Shown: in pieces, positions 8,827 through 17,844 of the stretch | Position numbering within the stretch: position 1 is the stretch's first letter | Layout of the letters: the number at the start of each line of letters is the position of its first letter | Source of the DNA: Paludibacter sp. | GTDB taxonomy: Bacteria; Bacteroidota; Bacteroidia; Bacteroidales; Paludibacteraceae | Assembly: GCA_019163375.1 (NCBI GenBank) | Contig: JAFLKK010000006.1 | Coordinates: 16,947 to 80,946 of the forward strand | Direction of reading: 5' to 3' | Length of the DNA: 64,000 bases | Notes under the pieces: generated by a model | Told to the model about the DNA's origin: nothing | Databases searched by the model: none | Seen by the model: only the letters and a program-made list of their open reading frames with translations | Translations under genes and position numbers: made by a program

Positions 8827-9756
8827 TTAGAAAATTTTCCGATAAATATGGCAATAGGGCGAGCCTTGTTTTTTGTCATAATATTCCTGATGATAATCCT
8901 CGGCAGCCCAAAACACCGGAGCCTTTTCTAATAGTGTAGCTACCTTGTATCCTTTTTCAGTTAGGATTGCAATGTATTTTTCCGCTAGACTTTTTTGCTC
9001 ATCAGAAGTATAAAATATTACCGAACGATATTGATCACCAATATCGGGTCCCTGCCCTCCTACTTGCGTAAAATCGTGCGTCTCGAAATATAATTTCAAC
9101 ATATCTTCATAGCTTGTTTTTGTTGCATCAAAAACCACTTCAGTAGTTTCGGCATGCCCCGTCTCACCCGTACATACTTCTTTGTAGGTCGGAGAGGTCG
9201 TATGTCCACCCATGTAACCAACTGTAGTGCTTATCACGCCTTTTGCTTTCATAAAATGATATTCAGTACCCCAGAAACAGCCCGACGCAAAATAGGCCTT
9301 TTCGATGACCTTTTTTGTAGCCGGAATAAATTTCATGGAAATTGAATTGACACAATGACGGGTATTTTTTTCGGTAAAGCCTTCACCTAAAAATACGTGA
9401 CCCAAATGTGCTCCGCAATTTTTACAGGTAATCTCAGTTCTTCGTCCATCAGCATCGGTATGCCTGTTTACTGCACCCGGGATTTCATCATCAAAACTCG
9501 GCCATCCACAATGCGAATCAAATTTATCTTCCGAATGATAAAGCGGAGCATCACATTGTCGGCAAATGTAAGTGCCTGTTGCTTTGTTGTCAACATATTC
9601 GCCGGTAAAAGGGCGTTCAGTACCTTTATTAAGAATCACTGCTTGTTCTTCAGGGGTAAGTGGATTGTATTTCATCGTTTTTTTGGGTTGAGTGCATGCT
9701 GTTTGCGTAAATAACAAAAGCATGCCTGTTAGCATGAATGTATATGTTGCTTTCAT
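8827..9756 (-). CDS. msrBA: fused peptide-methionine sulfoxide reductase MsrB-MsrA, lipoprotein-like
   Basis: 309-residue bifunctional enzyme that repairs both stereoisomers of oxidised methionine. Domain order is MsrB then MsrA. MsrB carries zinc-type cysteine pairs C65/C68 and C111/C114 and the catalytic C135 in RHCVNS. MsrA carries catalytic C160 in ASGCFWG and the Y-x-G-G-H segment. The N-terminus MKATYTFMLTGMLLLFTQTAC looks like a lipoprotein signal (C21), although the -3 position is Q, which is weak for a lipobox. Placement outside the cytosol suggests repair of exported proteins. Spacing between the domains is very short (residues 145-155). Confidence 0.92.
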   Translation of the reverse strand: MKATYTFMLTGMLLLFTQTACTQPKKTMKYNPLTPEEQAVILNKGTERPFTGEYVDNKATGTYICRQCDAPLYHSEDKFDSHCGWPSFDDEIPGAVNRHTDADGRRTEITCKNCGAHLGHVFLGEGFTEKNTRHCVNSISMKFIPATKKVIEKAYFASGCFWGTEYHFMKAKGVISTTVGYMGGHTTSPTYKEVCTGETGHAETTEVVFDATKTSYEDMLKLYFETHDFTQVGGQGPDIGDQYRSVIFYTSDEQKSLAEKYIAILTEKGYKVATLLEKAPVFWAAEDYHQEYYDKKQGSPYCHIYRKIF

Positions 9757-9819
9757 CTGTTATATTTTGGTGATTAGAACAGATGAAGTCATTTCTTTGT
9801 TCAGAAAGGTGCTGAAACT

Positions 9820-9849
9820 ACAAACGCTTCCATTTCTGAAAGCGTTTGT
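9820..9849 (-). terminator. hairpin downstream of DUF4293 gene
   Basis: Perfect 10-bp stem ACAAACGCTT/AAGCGTTTGT with a 10-nt loop, 22 nt after the DUF4293 stop in that gene's direction. The T tract is poor, so it may be a weak terminator or a processing hairpin. Confidence 0.45.
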
Positions 9850-9870
9850 GTATTGAGATGTAACAATTAC

Positions 9871-10338
9871 TTATCTGATTCTATCAGTTGATTTTACCAA
9901 AGCTTCATCTTTTCCAATAGCTCCAATAGCTAAATAGTTAAGAACCATACAAACTAAAGGCAATGCAGTAACAAAACGCAAATGCCATTCTGTATTAAGT
10001 CGGTTACTTATTAACCATATATTAATAAATAGAACTGCATAATAGCCAAGCATAAACAGCATATTGATGACAGATAATCGAATTTGTTTTACCCGGTTCT
10101 TATATTGAAAAATAGTAAATAAAGCAATAGTAGGTATAACGGCAGAAACTGATGTTAATCCCCATACAGTTGAATCCCATACATTTCCCTTTGCTTGAAC
10201 AAGGTATACTCCTTTAAAATCAATAATATAGTGGAGTGCACTTTTAATATTGATTAAATCGACTGTAGGTAAATAAAAAGTAATACACGAAAGTACAACT
10301 ATTAACAACAAGTATACTGTTTGAATTCTTTGTAACAT
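9871..10338 (-). CDS. DUF4293 membrane protein
   Basis: 155 residues with four hydrophobic helices (about 5-23, 55-75, 88-110, 120-138) and the family start MLQRIQTVYLLL. Function unknown; the family is restricted largely to Bacteroidota. It is the last gene of the minus-strand run, 29 nt after the dehydrogenase gene. Confidence 0.85.
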   Translation of the reverse strand: MLQRIQTVYLLLIVVLSCITFYLPTVDLINIKSALHYIIDFKGVYLVQAKGNVWDSTVWGLTSVSAVIPTIALFTIFQYKNRVKQIRLSVINMLFMLGYYAVLFINIWLISNRLNTEWHLRFVTALPLVCMVLNYLAIGAIGKDEALVKSTDRIR

Positions 10339-10367
10339 ATTTTCGATTTTTATTATTTATCTATAAA

Positions 10368-11393
10368 TCAAGCATTTTTCTTCCACTGATTATCACGAAC
10401 GTTGTAAATACGCTCGATAATGTCCACCACTTTTAATCCTTCAAGTACATTGGTGGTGATGGTTCCTTTATCAGTGAGTTTTTCAACTACATTTTCGATC
10501 ACATAATGGTGATTTTGGGCAGAACCTTTGTACAATCCATAGTCATTGGGCGGATTAGAAGGTGCCAATTCCGGCATAACATAATCTTTTATATGACAAT
10601 ACGCTACTTCGTTCATATATTGTCCGGCAACTTTCACAGTTCCTTTTGAGCCAAGAATAGTGATACTACTTTCCAGATTTTTATCCCAAACTGCAGTAGA
10701 GTAATTCAAACTTCCCATTCCACCGTTTATAAAGTCGAAGGTAACAACTCCACTATCCTCAAAATCGGTCAAATCTTTATGTGAGAAATCGGCAAAGTTT
10801 CCGCGGATATTTTGAATATCTCCGAACAGCCAATACATAATGTCTACAAAGTGTGAGAACTGGGTAAACAGAGTACCACCATCCAGTTTCGCATCACCAT
10901 GCCAGTTGCCTTTTTTATAATAACGTTCGTCGCGGTTCCAATAACAATCCAACTTTACGGTAAAAATATCTCCAAGCGTTTTATTATCAATAATTTCTTT
11001 CAACCAAACCGAAGGTGGAGAATAACGGTTTTGCATCACGCAGAATACGTGGCGAGACATTTCCAACGATTTAAAAAGAATCTGTTCAGCGTCAGTTTTA
11101 GTCAGCGCAATTGGCTTTTCAAGTACAACATGCTTCTTTGCTTGTAACGCTTTGATAGCATATTCGGAGTGAAAACCATTTGGAGTACAGATATTTATAA
11201 CGTCTATATCCAGATCGGATGCTAATAACTCTTCGTAACTTGTGAAGTATGCTTCCTTTATATCCGTTAACCCGATTTGGTCTTTGGCCAATACATCGCA
11301 AACTGCTACTAACTGAGAATCAAGATTCAAACGAATCATTTCTGCATGGCGTTTTCCAATATGCCCCTGTCCTATTACTGCAAATTTAATCAT
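10368..11393 (-). CDS. Gfo/Idh/MocA sugar-nucleotide 3-dehydrogenase (WbpB/WlbA/GnnA type)
   Basis: 341-residue NAD(P)-dependent oxidoreductase. The Rossmann motif GQGHIG is at residues 8-13, and the conserved EKPIAL segment that carries the Gfo/Idh/MocA lysine follows at about residue 95. Together with the neighbouring hexapeptide acetyltransferase and DegT aminotransferase it forms the set that oxidises, aminates and acetylates C3 of a UDP-GlcNAc-type sugar. That would give a 2,3-diacetamido sugar for surface polysaccharide or lipid A. The 6-dehydrogenase (WbpA) is not in the window, so the substrate could be UDP-GlcNAcA or UDP-GlcNAc. Confidence 0.8.
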   Translation of the reverse strand: MIKFAVIGQGHIGKRHAEMIRLNLDSQLVAVCDVLAKDQIGLTDIKEAYFTSYEELLASDLDIDVINICTPNGFHSEYAIKALQAKKHVVLEKPIALTKTDAEQILFKSLEMSRHVFCVMQNRYSPPSVWLKEIIDNKTLGDIFTVKLDCYWNRDERYYKKGNWHGDAKLDGGTLFTQFSHFVDIMYWLFGDIQNIRGNFADFSHKDLTDFEDSGVVTFDFINGGMGSLNYSTAVWDKNLESSITILGSKGTVKVAGQYMNEVAYCHIKDYVMPELAPSNPPNDYGLYKGSAQNHHYVIENVVEKLTDKGTITTNVLEGLKVVDIIERIYNVRDNQWKKNA

Positions 11394-11412
11394 TTATTCT
11401 TTTCTTATGTGG

Positions 11413-11988
11413 TTATTTTACTCGTTTCACTTCATCATTCAGCAACTCATATTCTTGTCCGGTTTCAGTGCAGCTTGCCATTCCGGCAGCGTTGAAAACC
11501 AGTTTATGACCGTTTTCACTCACCCAACCTATTTGCTTAGCCGGATTACCCACAACCAGCGCAAAGGCCTTTACAGGCTTTGTAATGACCGCTCCTGCAC
11601 CTATTAATGCATACGCACCTATTTCATTTCCGCACACGACAGTGGCATTAGCTCCAATACTGGCACCTTTACGCACAAGAGTTTGCGCATACTCACTTTT
11701 GCGGTTTACATGGCTGCGCGGATTAATGACATTGGTAAACACCATAGAGGGTCCCAGAAAAACATCATCTTCGCAAATCACACCTGTATAGACAGATACA
11801 TTGTTTTGTATCTTTACATTTTTACCTAAAATTACGGAAGGCGAAATTACTACATTTTGTCCGATATTACAACCTTCGCCAATAACACATCCCGACATAA
11901 TATGTGAAAAATGCCAAATTTTGGTATCTTTTCCAATACTGCAATTATCGTCAACAATCGCTGTTTCGTGTGCAAAATATTCGTTCAT
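11413..11988 (-). CDS. hexapeptide-repeat sugar N-acetyltransferase (WbpD/WlbB type)
   Basis: 191-residue left-handed beta-helix acyltransferase. Hexapeptide repeats run from about residue 15 to 150 (for example [20 protein letters not shown]). The segment [10 protein letters not shown] and the C-terminal [11 protein letters not shown] are typical of WbpD/WlbB, which acetylate the 3-amino group of a UDP-2-acetamido-3-amino sugar using acetyl-CoA. Cytosolic. Placed between the dehydrogenase and the aminotransferase of the same route. Confidence 0.82.
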   Translation of the reverse strand: MNEYFAHETAIVDDNCSIGKDTKIWHFSHIMSGCVIGEGCNIGQNVVISPSVILGKNVKIQNNVSVYTGVICEDDVFLGPSMVFTNVINPRSHVNRKSEYAQTLVRKGASIGANATVVCGNEIGAYALIGAGAVITKPVKAFALVVGNPAKQIGWVSENGHKLVFNAAGMASCTETGQEYELLNDEVKRVK

Positions 11989-12016
11989 AGTTTGATTTAT
12001 TTACAACGGTTTAAAA

Positions 12017-12568
12017 TCACTTCCTTTGGCTATTGAAATGTTTTACAAAATCTTTATCAGCATTAAAAAAATAAAAAAGATAAATACCGAAAAGTACACT
12101 AGCAATATCACTAATGATATTTACTAAAGAAGCATCAGTATTTGAACCCAGACTTACCATATCTGAAAATAAACCGCATAAAATTCCGAAGTTCATAATT
12201 AGTTTTGCCCATCTTTTTCCTTTATATATTGCTAGATATAAACCTAATGAAATAACTAATAATCCTAAGGATAAAAACAAAGAAAATAAATCATCTAATT
12301 TATACATCAGTATAATTATTCCAAACAACAGTATTATTCCTAAAATAGTAAATACTATTTGTACCTTTCTAAGCGAATATTCCGATTTATCTCTAAATTT
12401 TAAATAGTCTTTGTTTTCATAAGTAGTTTCTGAGCTATAATCATTACAGAAAAACATAACATTATTACTATCAAGGCCTTTTCTACAATACAATTCCTTT
12501 TCATTTGTATACAATCTGTGTATACAAGTGCTGCAAATTTGCGAATCATTTTGCTGAATTGGACTCAT
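12017..12568 (-). CDS. hypothetical membrane protein with N-terminal four-cysteine motif
   Basis: 183 residues, not recognised. The N-terminus has C12-x2-C15, C28 and C41, which could bind a metal. A charged stretch follows, then three or four hydrophobic helices between about 70 and 165. It is clearly more AT-rich than the sugar genes on both sides and interrupts them, so it may have been inserted. It keeps the same direction and short gaps (28 and 18 nt), so it is probably transcribed with them. Confidence 0.6.
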   Translation of the reverse strand: MSPIQQNDSQICSTCIHRLYTNEKELYCRKGLDSNNVMFFCNDYSSETTYENKDYLKFRDKSEYSLRKVQIVFTILGIILLFGIIILMYKLDDLFSLFLSLGLLVISLGLYLAIYKGKRWAKLIMNFGILCGLFSDMVSLGSNTDASLVNIISDIASVLFGIYLFYFFNADKDFVKHFNSQRK

Positions 12569-12586
12569 AACATCTAGCTGATAAGA

Positions 12587-13714
12587 TTATCCAACTAATT
12601 CCAACACACTGGTTGTAACATATTTAAGTTGCTCTTCCGTCAATTCGGTATGCATAGGAAGTGAAATGACACATTCACTCAATTTTTCGGCAACCGGAAA
12701 GTCACCGGCTTTGTAACGGTCATCCTGATATGCTTTTTGCAAATGCAAACAAACCGGATAATAAATCATGGCCGGAATGCCTTTATCATTCAGATGTTTA
12801 ATCAACTCTGCACGATTGACACCGTTTAGTTTCAATGTATACTGATGAAAAACATGTGTGGAGTTAGCAGATTGAGCTGGGGTAATTATCTTATCATTAC
12901 CATCAAACGCTGCATTATAATAGCTAGCTGCAGCAAATCTGGCGGCATTATAATCATTCAGATAGTTCAGCTTCACACCTAGTACGGCTGCCTGAATGCT
13001 GTCCAAACGCGAATTAATACCCACCATGTCGTGATGATAACGAACCACCATACCATGATTAGAGATAGCCCGCATTTTGGCTGCCAATTCATCGTTGTTC
13101 GTAAAAATGGCACCGCCATCGCCAAAGCACCCCAGATTTTTAGATGGAAAAAAGGAAGTACAGCCAATATCACCCATACAGCCCGAATGAGCCTGACGTC
13201 CGTCTTTAAACGTATATACCGAACCAATCGACTGACAAGCATCTTCCACTACGAAAAGATTGTGTTCTTTAGCCAATGCTAAAATAGCTTCCATATCAGC
13301 ATTTTGTCCGAATAAATGAACCGGAACAATGGCTTTTGTTTTGGGAGTTATAGCTCTCTTTACTGATTCTAATGAAATATTGAACGTATCGAAGTCAACA
13401 TCCACCACCACGGGGGTCAGACCCATTAAGGCCACTACCTCGGCAGTGGCAATAAACGTAAATGTTGGCGTAATCACCTCATCACCAGGCTTAAGCCCTA
13501 AAGCCATTAAGGCTATTTGAAGTGCATCTGTTCCGTTTCCAACAGGGATTACATGCTTTACGTTCAGGTAATTTTCTAAATCACGTTGAAAATCAGTCAC
13601 TTTTGCGCCTTTTATAAACGCGGTATTATCTATTACATCTTGGATGCCTGCATCAACAGCGTCTTTAATCTTGTCGTATTGACTGCGCAAGTCAACCATT
13701 TGAATTTTCTTCAT
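12587..13714 (-). CDS. DegT/DnrJ/EryC1 PLP aminotransferase (WbpE/WlbC type)
   Basis: 375-residue sugar aminotransferase. The PLP lysine is K192 in FFPSKNLGCFGDGGA, and NGTDALQIAL near residue 60 is the phosphate-binding segment. VEDACQSIG at about 156 holds the cofactor aspartate. It should aminate the 3-keto sugar nucleotide produced by the adjacent dehydrogenase. It begins 3 nt after the ybbR stop, so it is probably translated from the same message as nusB-yajC-ybbR. Confidence 0.88.
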   Translation of the reverse strand: MKKIQMVDLRSQYDKIKDAVDAGIQDVIDNTAFIKGAKVTDFQRDLENYLNVKHVIPVGNGTDALQIALMALGLKPGDEVITPTFTFIATAEVVALMGLTPVVVDVDFDTFNISLESVKRAITPKTKAIVPVHLFGQNADMEAILALAKEHNLFVVEDACQSIGSVYTFKDGRQAHSGCMGDIGCTSFFPSKNLGCFGDGGAIFTNNDELAAKMRAISNHGMVVRYHHDMVGINSRLDSIQAAVLGVKLNYLNDYNAARFAAASYYNAAFDGNDKIITPAQSANSTHVFHQYTLKLNGVNRAELIKHLNDKGIPAMIYYPVCLHLQKAYQDDRYKAGDFPVAEKLSECVISLPMHTELTEEQLKYVTTSVLELVG

Positions 13715-13717
13715 ATC

Positions 13718-14704
13718 TTATTTCTGTTCCAAAATAAATTCTACCTCTTGTGGTACAATTCTGATATTTGAAATGTGTGAACTTTTATTTGCAATTTTAA
13801 GTTTTTGTTTGGACGATTTCCCTACTTTCAACTCATTATAATCCAAATATACCGCCATATCGTCGGAACTCAATGAATTGAAATGACTTAACCCAACAAT
13901 AAAGGTTGCGTTTACCACAGCCGGGAAAGTACGAATAAACAAGTTAGCCGGACAATTAATTGATTTAATGGGTATTTGAATTTTCTTTTCGGTAAACTGT
14001 TCTACAAAAAGACTTAGTTTTATATCCGGACTCGAGAATCGAACCGCCGGGATAGATTTTAGTTTACAATTTAGAGAAATCGTATCACTCAGATTTTTAG
14101 CTTCAACCAACTCGGTCCTAATCGCTTTCAATTTATCAAGAATTCGTCTAGGTCCAAAAACAGTGACTTGGTTTGGTTCCAATCGAATATTCTCGGCCAA
14201 CATGTATTGCGGAGCCAACTCAATGCTGGATACGAGCTCAATGGGCAATGTCTTTTGACTCAATTTTTCATATTTTATCAAAATTGAATCGGGCTTTATT
14301 TCCAATACCGAGGTAGTAGCCTGCAGACTTCGTCCGATTTTCGATCTTAGCTGATCGGAAGTAATCAGAATTTCACCTTTTTGATAAAATGTACGGGATA
14401 AATCAATGGTCACCGGAGGTCGGTTTCCATTTGAATACGAAAACAATCGCAGTCCCTGATCCTTTACCGTGAGCGAAACATTTGTAGGCGTGTTGGCACC
14501 TAAGCCAATATACTGAGGTACACCTACATAGCGTATAGGAATATTGAGAATTGTTTCCCGTTCTTTACCCAATGCATTGATATACCAAAAAGCAGCTGAA
14601 AGGGCAAGAAAAAGCAAAAAGCTTAAAATATCTTTTGAAAAAAAGAATGATTTAAGCTTTTGCGAGTAATACTTTAAAAATTTTATGCCGCTGTTTTCAG
14701 CCAT
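13718..14704 (-). CDS. YbbR-domain protein (CdaR-like)
   Basis: 328 residues from the ATG at 14704 (MAENSG); a TTG three codons earlier abuts the yajC stop but is less likely. One membrane helix (about residues 25-43, ending in AFWYINALGKE) is followed by tandem YbbR beta-rich repeats in the periplasm. YbbR proteins of Firmicutes regulate c-di-AMP cyclase; here only the domain is evident and no cyclase is adjacent. The gene order nusB-yajC-ybbR is usual in the phylum. Confidence 0.85.
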   Translation of the reverse strand: MAENSGIKFLKYYSQKLKSFFFSKDILSFLLFLALSAAFWYINALGKERETILNIPIRYVGVPQYIGLGANTPTNVSLTVKDQGLRLFSYSNGNRPPVTIDLSRTFYQKGEILITSDQLRSKIGRSLQATTSVLEIKPDSILIKYEKLSQKTLPIELVSSIELAPQYMLAENIRLEPNQVTVFGPRRILDKLKAIRTELVEAKNLSDTISLNCKLKSIPAVRFSSPDIKLSLFVEQFTEKKIQIPIKSINCPANLFIRTFPAVVNATFIVGLSHFNSLSSDDMAVYLDYNELKVGKSSKQKLKIANKSSHISNIRIVPQEVEFILEQK

Positions 14705-14713
14705 AAAACCCAA

Positions 14714-15046
14714 TTATTTTGCTTGTGATTGAAGATCTTCAGCAGTGGCAAAAACCGAGTTTTTGTCAATTTTAATACGAACATTATCAGCTATTTCAAC
14801 AATAACAGTTGTGTCTTTAATGTCTTTTACTTTTCCATAAATTCCACCAGATGTTACAACTGAGTCGCCGGCTTTCATAGCTTCGCGTTGTTTTTTAATT
14901 TCTTTTTGACGTTTTGATTGTGGGCGAATCATGAAAAAATAGAAAACCACAAAAATCAATACCATCATAAAAATACCTGAGTACTGGCTTAAACCATCAG
15001 CTGCAGGTGCTGCTTGTAACATAATGCTTAATAGATTCATATTCAT
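14714..15046 (-). CDS. yajC: preprotein translocase subunit YajC
   Basis: 110-residue Sec accessory subunit. One membrane helix (residues about 23-41, with FFMIRPQSKRQKE right after it) and a small cytosolic beta domain (GDSVVTSGGIYGKVKDI). The motif RPQxKRQKE is the family signature. It sits between nusB and ybbR. Confidence 0.95.
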   Translation of the reverse strand: MNMNLLSIMLQAAPAADGLSQYSGIFMMVLIFVVFYFFMIRPQSKRQKEIKKQREAMKAGDSVVTSGGIYGKVKDIKDTTVIVEIADNVRIKIDKNSVFATAEDLQSQAK

Positions 15047-15083
15047 TATTAATTTAAAAGTTTATACTTGCAAAAATAGTTTA

Positions 15084-16034
15084 TTATTTTTTATTGTCAC
15101 TAAACATTACCACTTTTATCAACTTATTTTCTTTTTTTAGTTGTCCAACAATGTTATCGAGTACACCGTTGATAAAAGTTCCACTTTTTTCGGTGCTGTA
15201 ATTTTTAGCAATCTCAATGTATTCGTTCAGTGTAACATTTACCGGTATAGTAGGGAAATCCATCAATTCGCACAATGCCACCTCCATAATTACAATGTCC
15301 ATAAATGCGATACGATCCAACTCCCAGTTTTTGGTATTTAGATCAATCATTTCGCGAAGTTTCTCTCCTTTGGTTAGCACACTGCGTAACAGCTTGCGGG
15401 CAAATTCAGCGTCTTCTTCGTCTTTAAACATCGGCAACAACTCTTGTTCATCGCCTTTTGTGGCATCAAATCTTTTTATTGTTTTGATTATAAAGCTAAT
15501 AACCATTTCAATATCATCTGTCCAATAAATATTCTGATCCTGGATAGAGTCATCAAGCGATTCGCTTTTCAACAAAATTTTAGTATATATTTTGCGCCAA
15601 ATATCCTTATCTGCAGCATAATCTGCAGCCGGAGCATTCATATATTCTGAATAATACTCTGAAGCAATTACTGATTCGAAAGTTTCTTTGATAATTTCAG
15701 AATCGTTTACCCACGACAGCTTATGCTCGTCCAGATATTCGTTAAATCGCACATTTTTAGCTAGTTGGGCTACAAAAGAGTTATCAATGAAGCGGGTGTT
15801 AGGATTTAAATCTTCGGCAGAAGGACGAAGTCTATTACGTTTTGTTTCAATCAAATTTGCAGCAAATCGTGTTACTTCAACTGACAAGTTCAACAAATGG
15901 AAATACAAATCGTAGGTTTTTTCAATACTATGAAACAACTCTTTTTCAGCGATAGGCAACGATTTGCTATCGCTTTTGTAGTAGGAATATAAGATTTGAA
16001 CAATCTTAGTGCGTAATAATACTCGATTAATCAT
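15084..16034 (-). CDS. nusB: transcription antitermination factor NusB, long form
   Basis: 316 residues, about twice the E. coli protein, as usual in Bacteroidota. The start MINRVLLRTKIVQILYSYY corresponds to the RNA-binding helix; the C-terminal half (MDIVIMEVALCELM, then VTLNEYIEIAKNYSTEKSGTFINGVLD) is the conserved NusB core. It takes part in rRNA antitermination with NusE/S10. First gene of a minus-strand operon with a TACCTTTG promoter box upstream. Confidence 0.92.
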   Translation of the reverse strand: MINRVLLRTKIVQILYSYYKSDSKSLPIAEKELFHSIEKTYDLYFHLLNLSVEVTRFAANLIETKRNRLRPSAEDLNPNTRFIDNSFVAQLAKNVRFNEYLDEHKLSWVNDSEIIKETFESVIASEYYSEYMNAPAADYAADKDIWRKIYTKILLKSESLDDSIQDQNIYWTDDIEMVISFIIKTIKRFDATKGDEQELLPMFKDEEDAEFARKLLRSVLTKGEKLREMIDLNTKNWELDRIAFMDIVIMEVALCELMDFPTIPVNVTLNEYIEIAKNYSTEKSGTFINGVLDNIVGQLKKENKLIKVVMFSDNKK

Positions 16035-16066
16035 AAAATACAGTGAGCGCTTTTTTTATTTCGCTG

Positions 16067-16074
16067 CAAAGGTA
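16067..16074 (-). promoter_or_regulatory. -7 box (TACCTTTG) for the nusB operon
   Basis: Minus-strand TACCTTTG, an exact TAnnTTTG match 33 nt upstream of the nusB start. No clear -33 element. The rest of the 16035-16391 gap is AT-rich and shows nothing else I can support. Confidence 0.5.
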
Positions 16075-16391
16075 GGATTTTTTTTTGTTACTACATCGTT
16101 TTAATACTTAAATGCTTTTGAAATTTAAAATATGATTTATTGTGTGATAATACGCTAACTCAAAAGAAGAATTTAATTTTTTGGAATAAAAAATATGTTT
16201 TTGTTTGATAAATTGGAAAAAAATACTGAAATTTGAGGACTCATTTTCAATTCGTAATAATAATAGAATATTTCTGATGAACTTGCAATTAATAATGAGC
16301 AATTTAATTGAACAATGTCAGTTTAAAAGTAAGAATAAGCAATTTTTTAAAGCAGTCATTTACAGCAGTTTGAAATAATAATCGTAACATT

Positions 16392-16775
16392 ATGGAAGTA
16401 GAGAAAAGAAAAATTGAAATTGAGAAGAAAGACAACGAAATTATCTATTCAAAAGCAATTAAAGCTGGAAAGCGAATTTATTATTTAGATGTAAAAAAGA
16501 GTCGTAACGAAGATTTGTATCTGGCCATCACTGAAAGCAAGAAAAAAGTGGTCGGTTTTGACGAGGATGCTCAGGTAACTTACGAAAAACATAAGATATT
16601 CCTATACAAAGAGGATTTTGATAAATTTGTTGAGGGTCTGGAGGATGTGGTTGGATTTATTAAACGTGAGCAGGGTGAAGCCCCACAACGCGAATACAAA
16701 GAGGCTGAGACTGTTGAAAGTGCTGTAGCAGAAGAATCTAAATCAAAAAGTTTCTTTGACAAATTTAAGTTTTAA
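16392..16775 (+). CDS. PUR-type DNA/RNA-binding protein (DUF3276)
   Basis: 127-residue small protein with a PUR-alpha-like fold: KAIKAGKRIYYLDVKKSRNE then LYLAITESKKK, and a second half with KHKIFLYKEDFDKFVEGL. The acidic/charged C-terminal tail ends FFDKFKF. Bacteroidota PUR proteins bind single-stranded nucleic acid; the cellular role is unclear. Its stop codon overlaps the next start (TAATG), so the two are translationally coupled. Confidence 0.85.
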   Translation: MEVEKRKIEIEKKDNEIIYSKAIKAGKRIYYLDVKKSRNEDLYLAITESKKKVVGFDEDAQVTYEKHKIFLYKEDFDKFVEGLEDVVGFIKREQGEAPQREYKEAETVESAVAEESKSKSFFDKFKF

Positions 16776-17791
16776 TGAAGTCTTTCGCAAGTGATAATTA
16801 TTCGGGAATTCATCCCGAAGTTTTTGAAGCCATTCAATCAGCCAATTCGCATCACCAAATATCGTATGGTGATGACAAGTTTACCGCGGAAGCTGTTCAA
16901 CTTTTTGAAAAAGAGTTTGGAAATGTAAGTGTTTTATTCTCTTTTAATGGAACAGGTGCAAATGTTATCTGCCTAAAATGTTGTACTTTACCATTTCAGG
17001 CAGTTATTTGTTCCGATTTAGCTCATATTCATGTGGATGAATGTGGTGCGCCTACTCAAAGCATTGGATGCTCGCTCCTACCTATTCCAACTACTGATGG
17101 CAAATTAACTCCGGAACTCATACAACCATTGCTTTCGCGACTTGGAAATGTGCATCATACCCAACCTAAAGTTATTTCAATAAGTCAAAGTACAGAAGTT
17201 GGGACAATATATTCTATCGACGAACTGAAAGCTTTGTGCCGGTTTGCGCACGATAACGACATGTATGTTCATTTGGATGGTGCACGCATATCGAATGCAG
17301 TAGCTGCTTTGGGTGTTACACTAAAAGAAGCTACCGTGGATTGCGGCATAGATATTATGAGCTTTGGTGGCACCAAAAACGGTTTAATGATGGGGGAAGC
17401 TGTTTTGGTTTTCAATGACGAATTGAAAGCTAATGCGCCCTATTTTCAAAAACAATCGGCACAGCTTTTCTCAAAAAACAGATTTATTGCCGCACAATTC
17501 AAAGCTTTGTTAAGCAATGATTTATGGTTGCGAATGGCAACACATGCTAATAAGATGGCACAGCTTCTATCAGCCGAAATTCAACAACTTCCAGGTGTAA
17601 AAATAACCCGCAAAGTACAGGCCAATGCCGTTTTTGCAATCATCCCCCAAAAGGCAATTGAACCATTGCAAGCTAAATATCCTTTTTATATTTGGGACGA
17701 AGAAACACTCGAACTTCGTTGGATGTGCTCATTCGATACTACTGAGGAAGATATTGAAAACTTTGTAAGTACACTTAGAGACTTAGTATGA
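16775..17791 (+). CDS. ltaE: low-specificity L-threonine aldolase / beta-eliminating lyase family
   Basis: 338-residue PLP enzyme expected to cleave L-threonine or allo-threonine to glycine and acetaldehyde. The PLP lysine is K201 in MSFGGTKNGLMMGEA; HLDGARISNAV near 166-176 is the family's cofactor motif. The start codon overlaps the stop of the PUR-like gene by one base. Confidence 0.88.
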   Translation: MKSFASDNYSGIHPEVFEAIQSANSHHQISYGDDKFTAEAVQLFEKEFGNVSVLFSFNGTGANVICLKCCTLPFQAVICSDLAHIHVDECGAPTQSIGCSLLPIPTTDGKLTPELIQPLLSRLGNVHHTQPKVISISQSTEVGTIYSIDELKALCRFAHDNDMYVHLDGARISNAVAALGVTLKEATVDCGIDIMSFGGTKNGLMMGEAVLVFNDELKANAPYFQKQSAQLFSKNRFIAAQFKALLSNDLWLRMATHANKMAQLLSAEIQQLPGVKITRKVQANAVFAIIPQKAIEPLQAKYPFYIWDEETLELRWMCSFDTTEEDIENFVSTLRDLV

Positions 17792-17844
17792 TATTTTTAC
17801 ATCTATCAGATATAAGTAACAAGTATTTTATCGTACTAGCTAAA

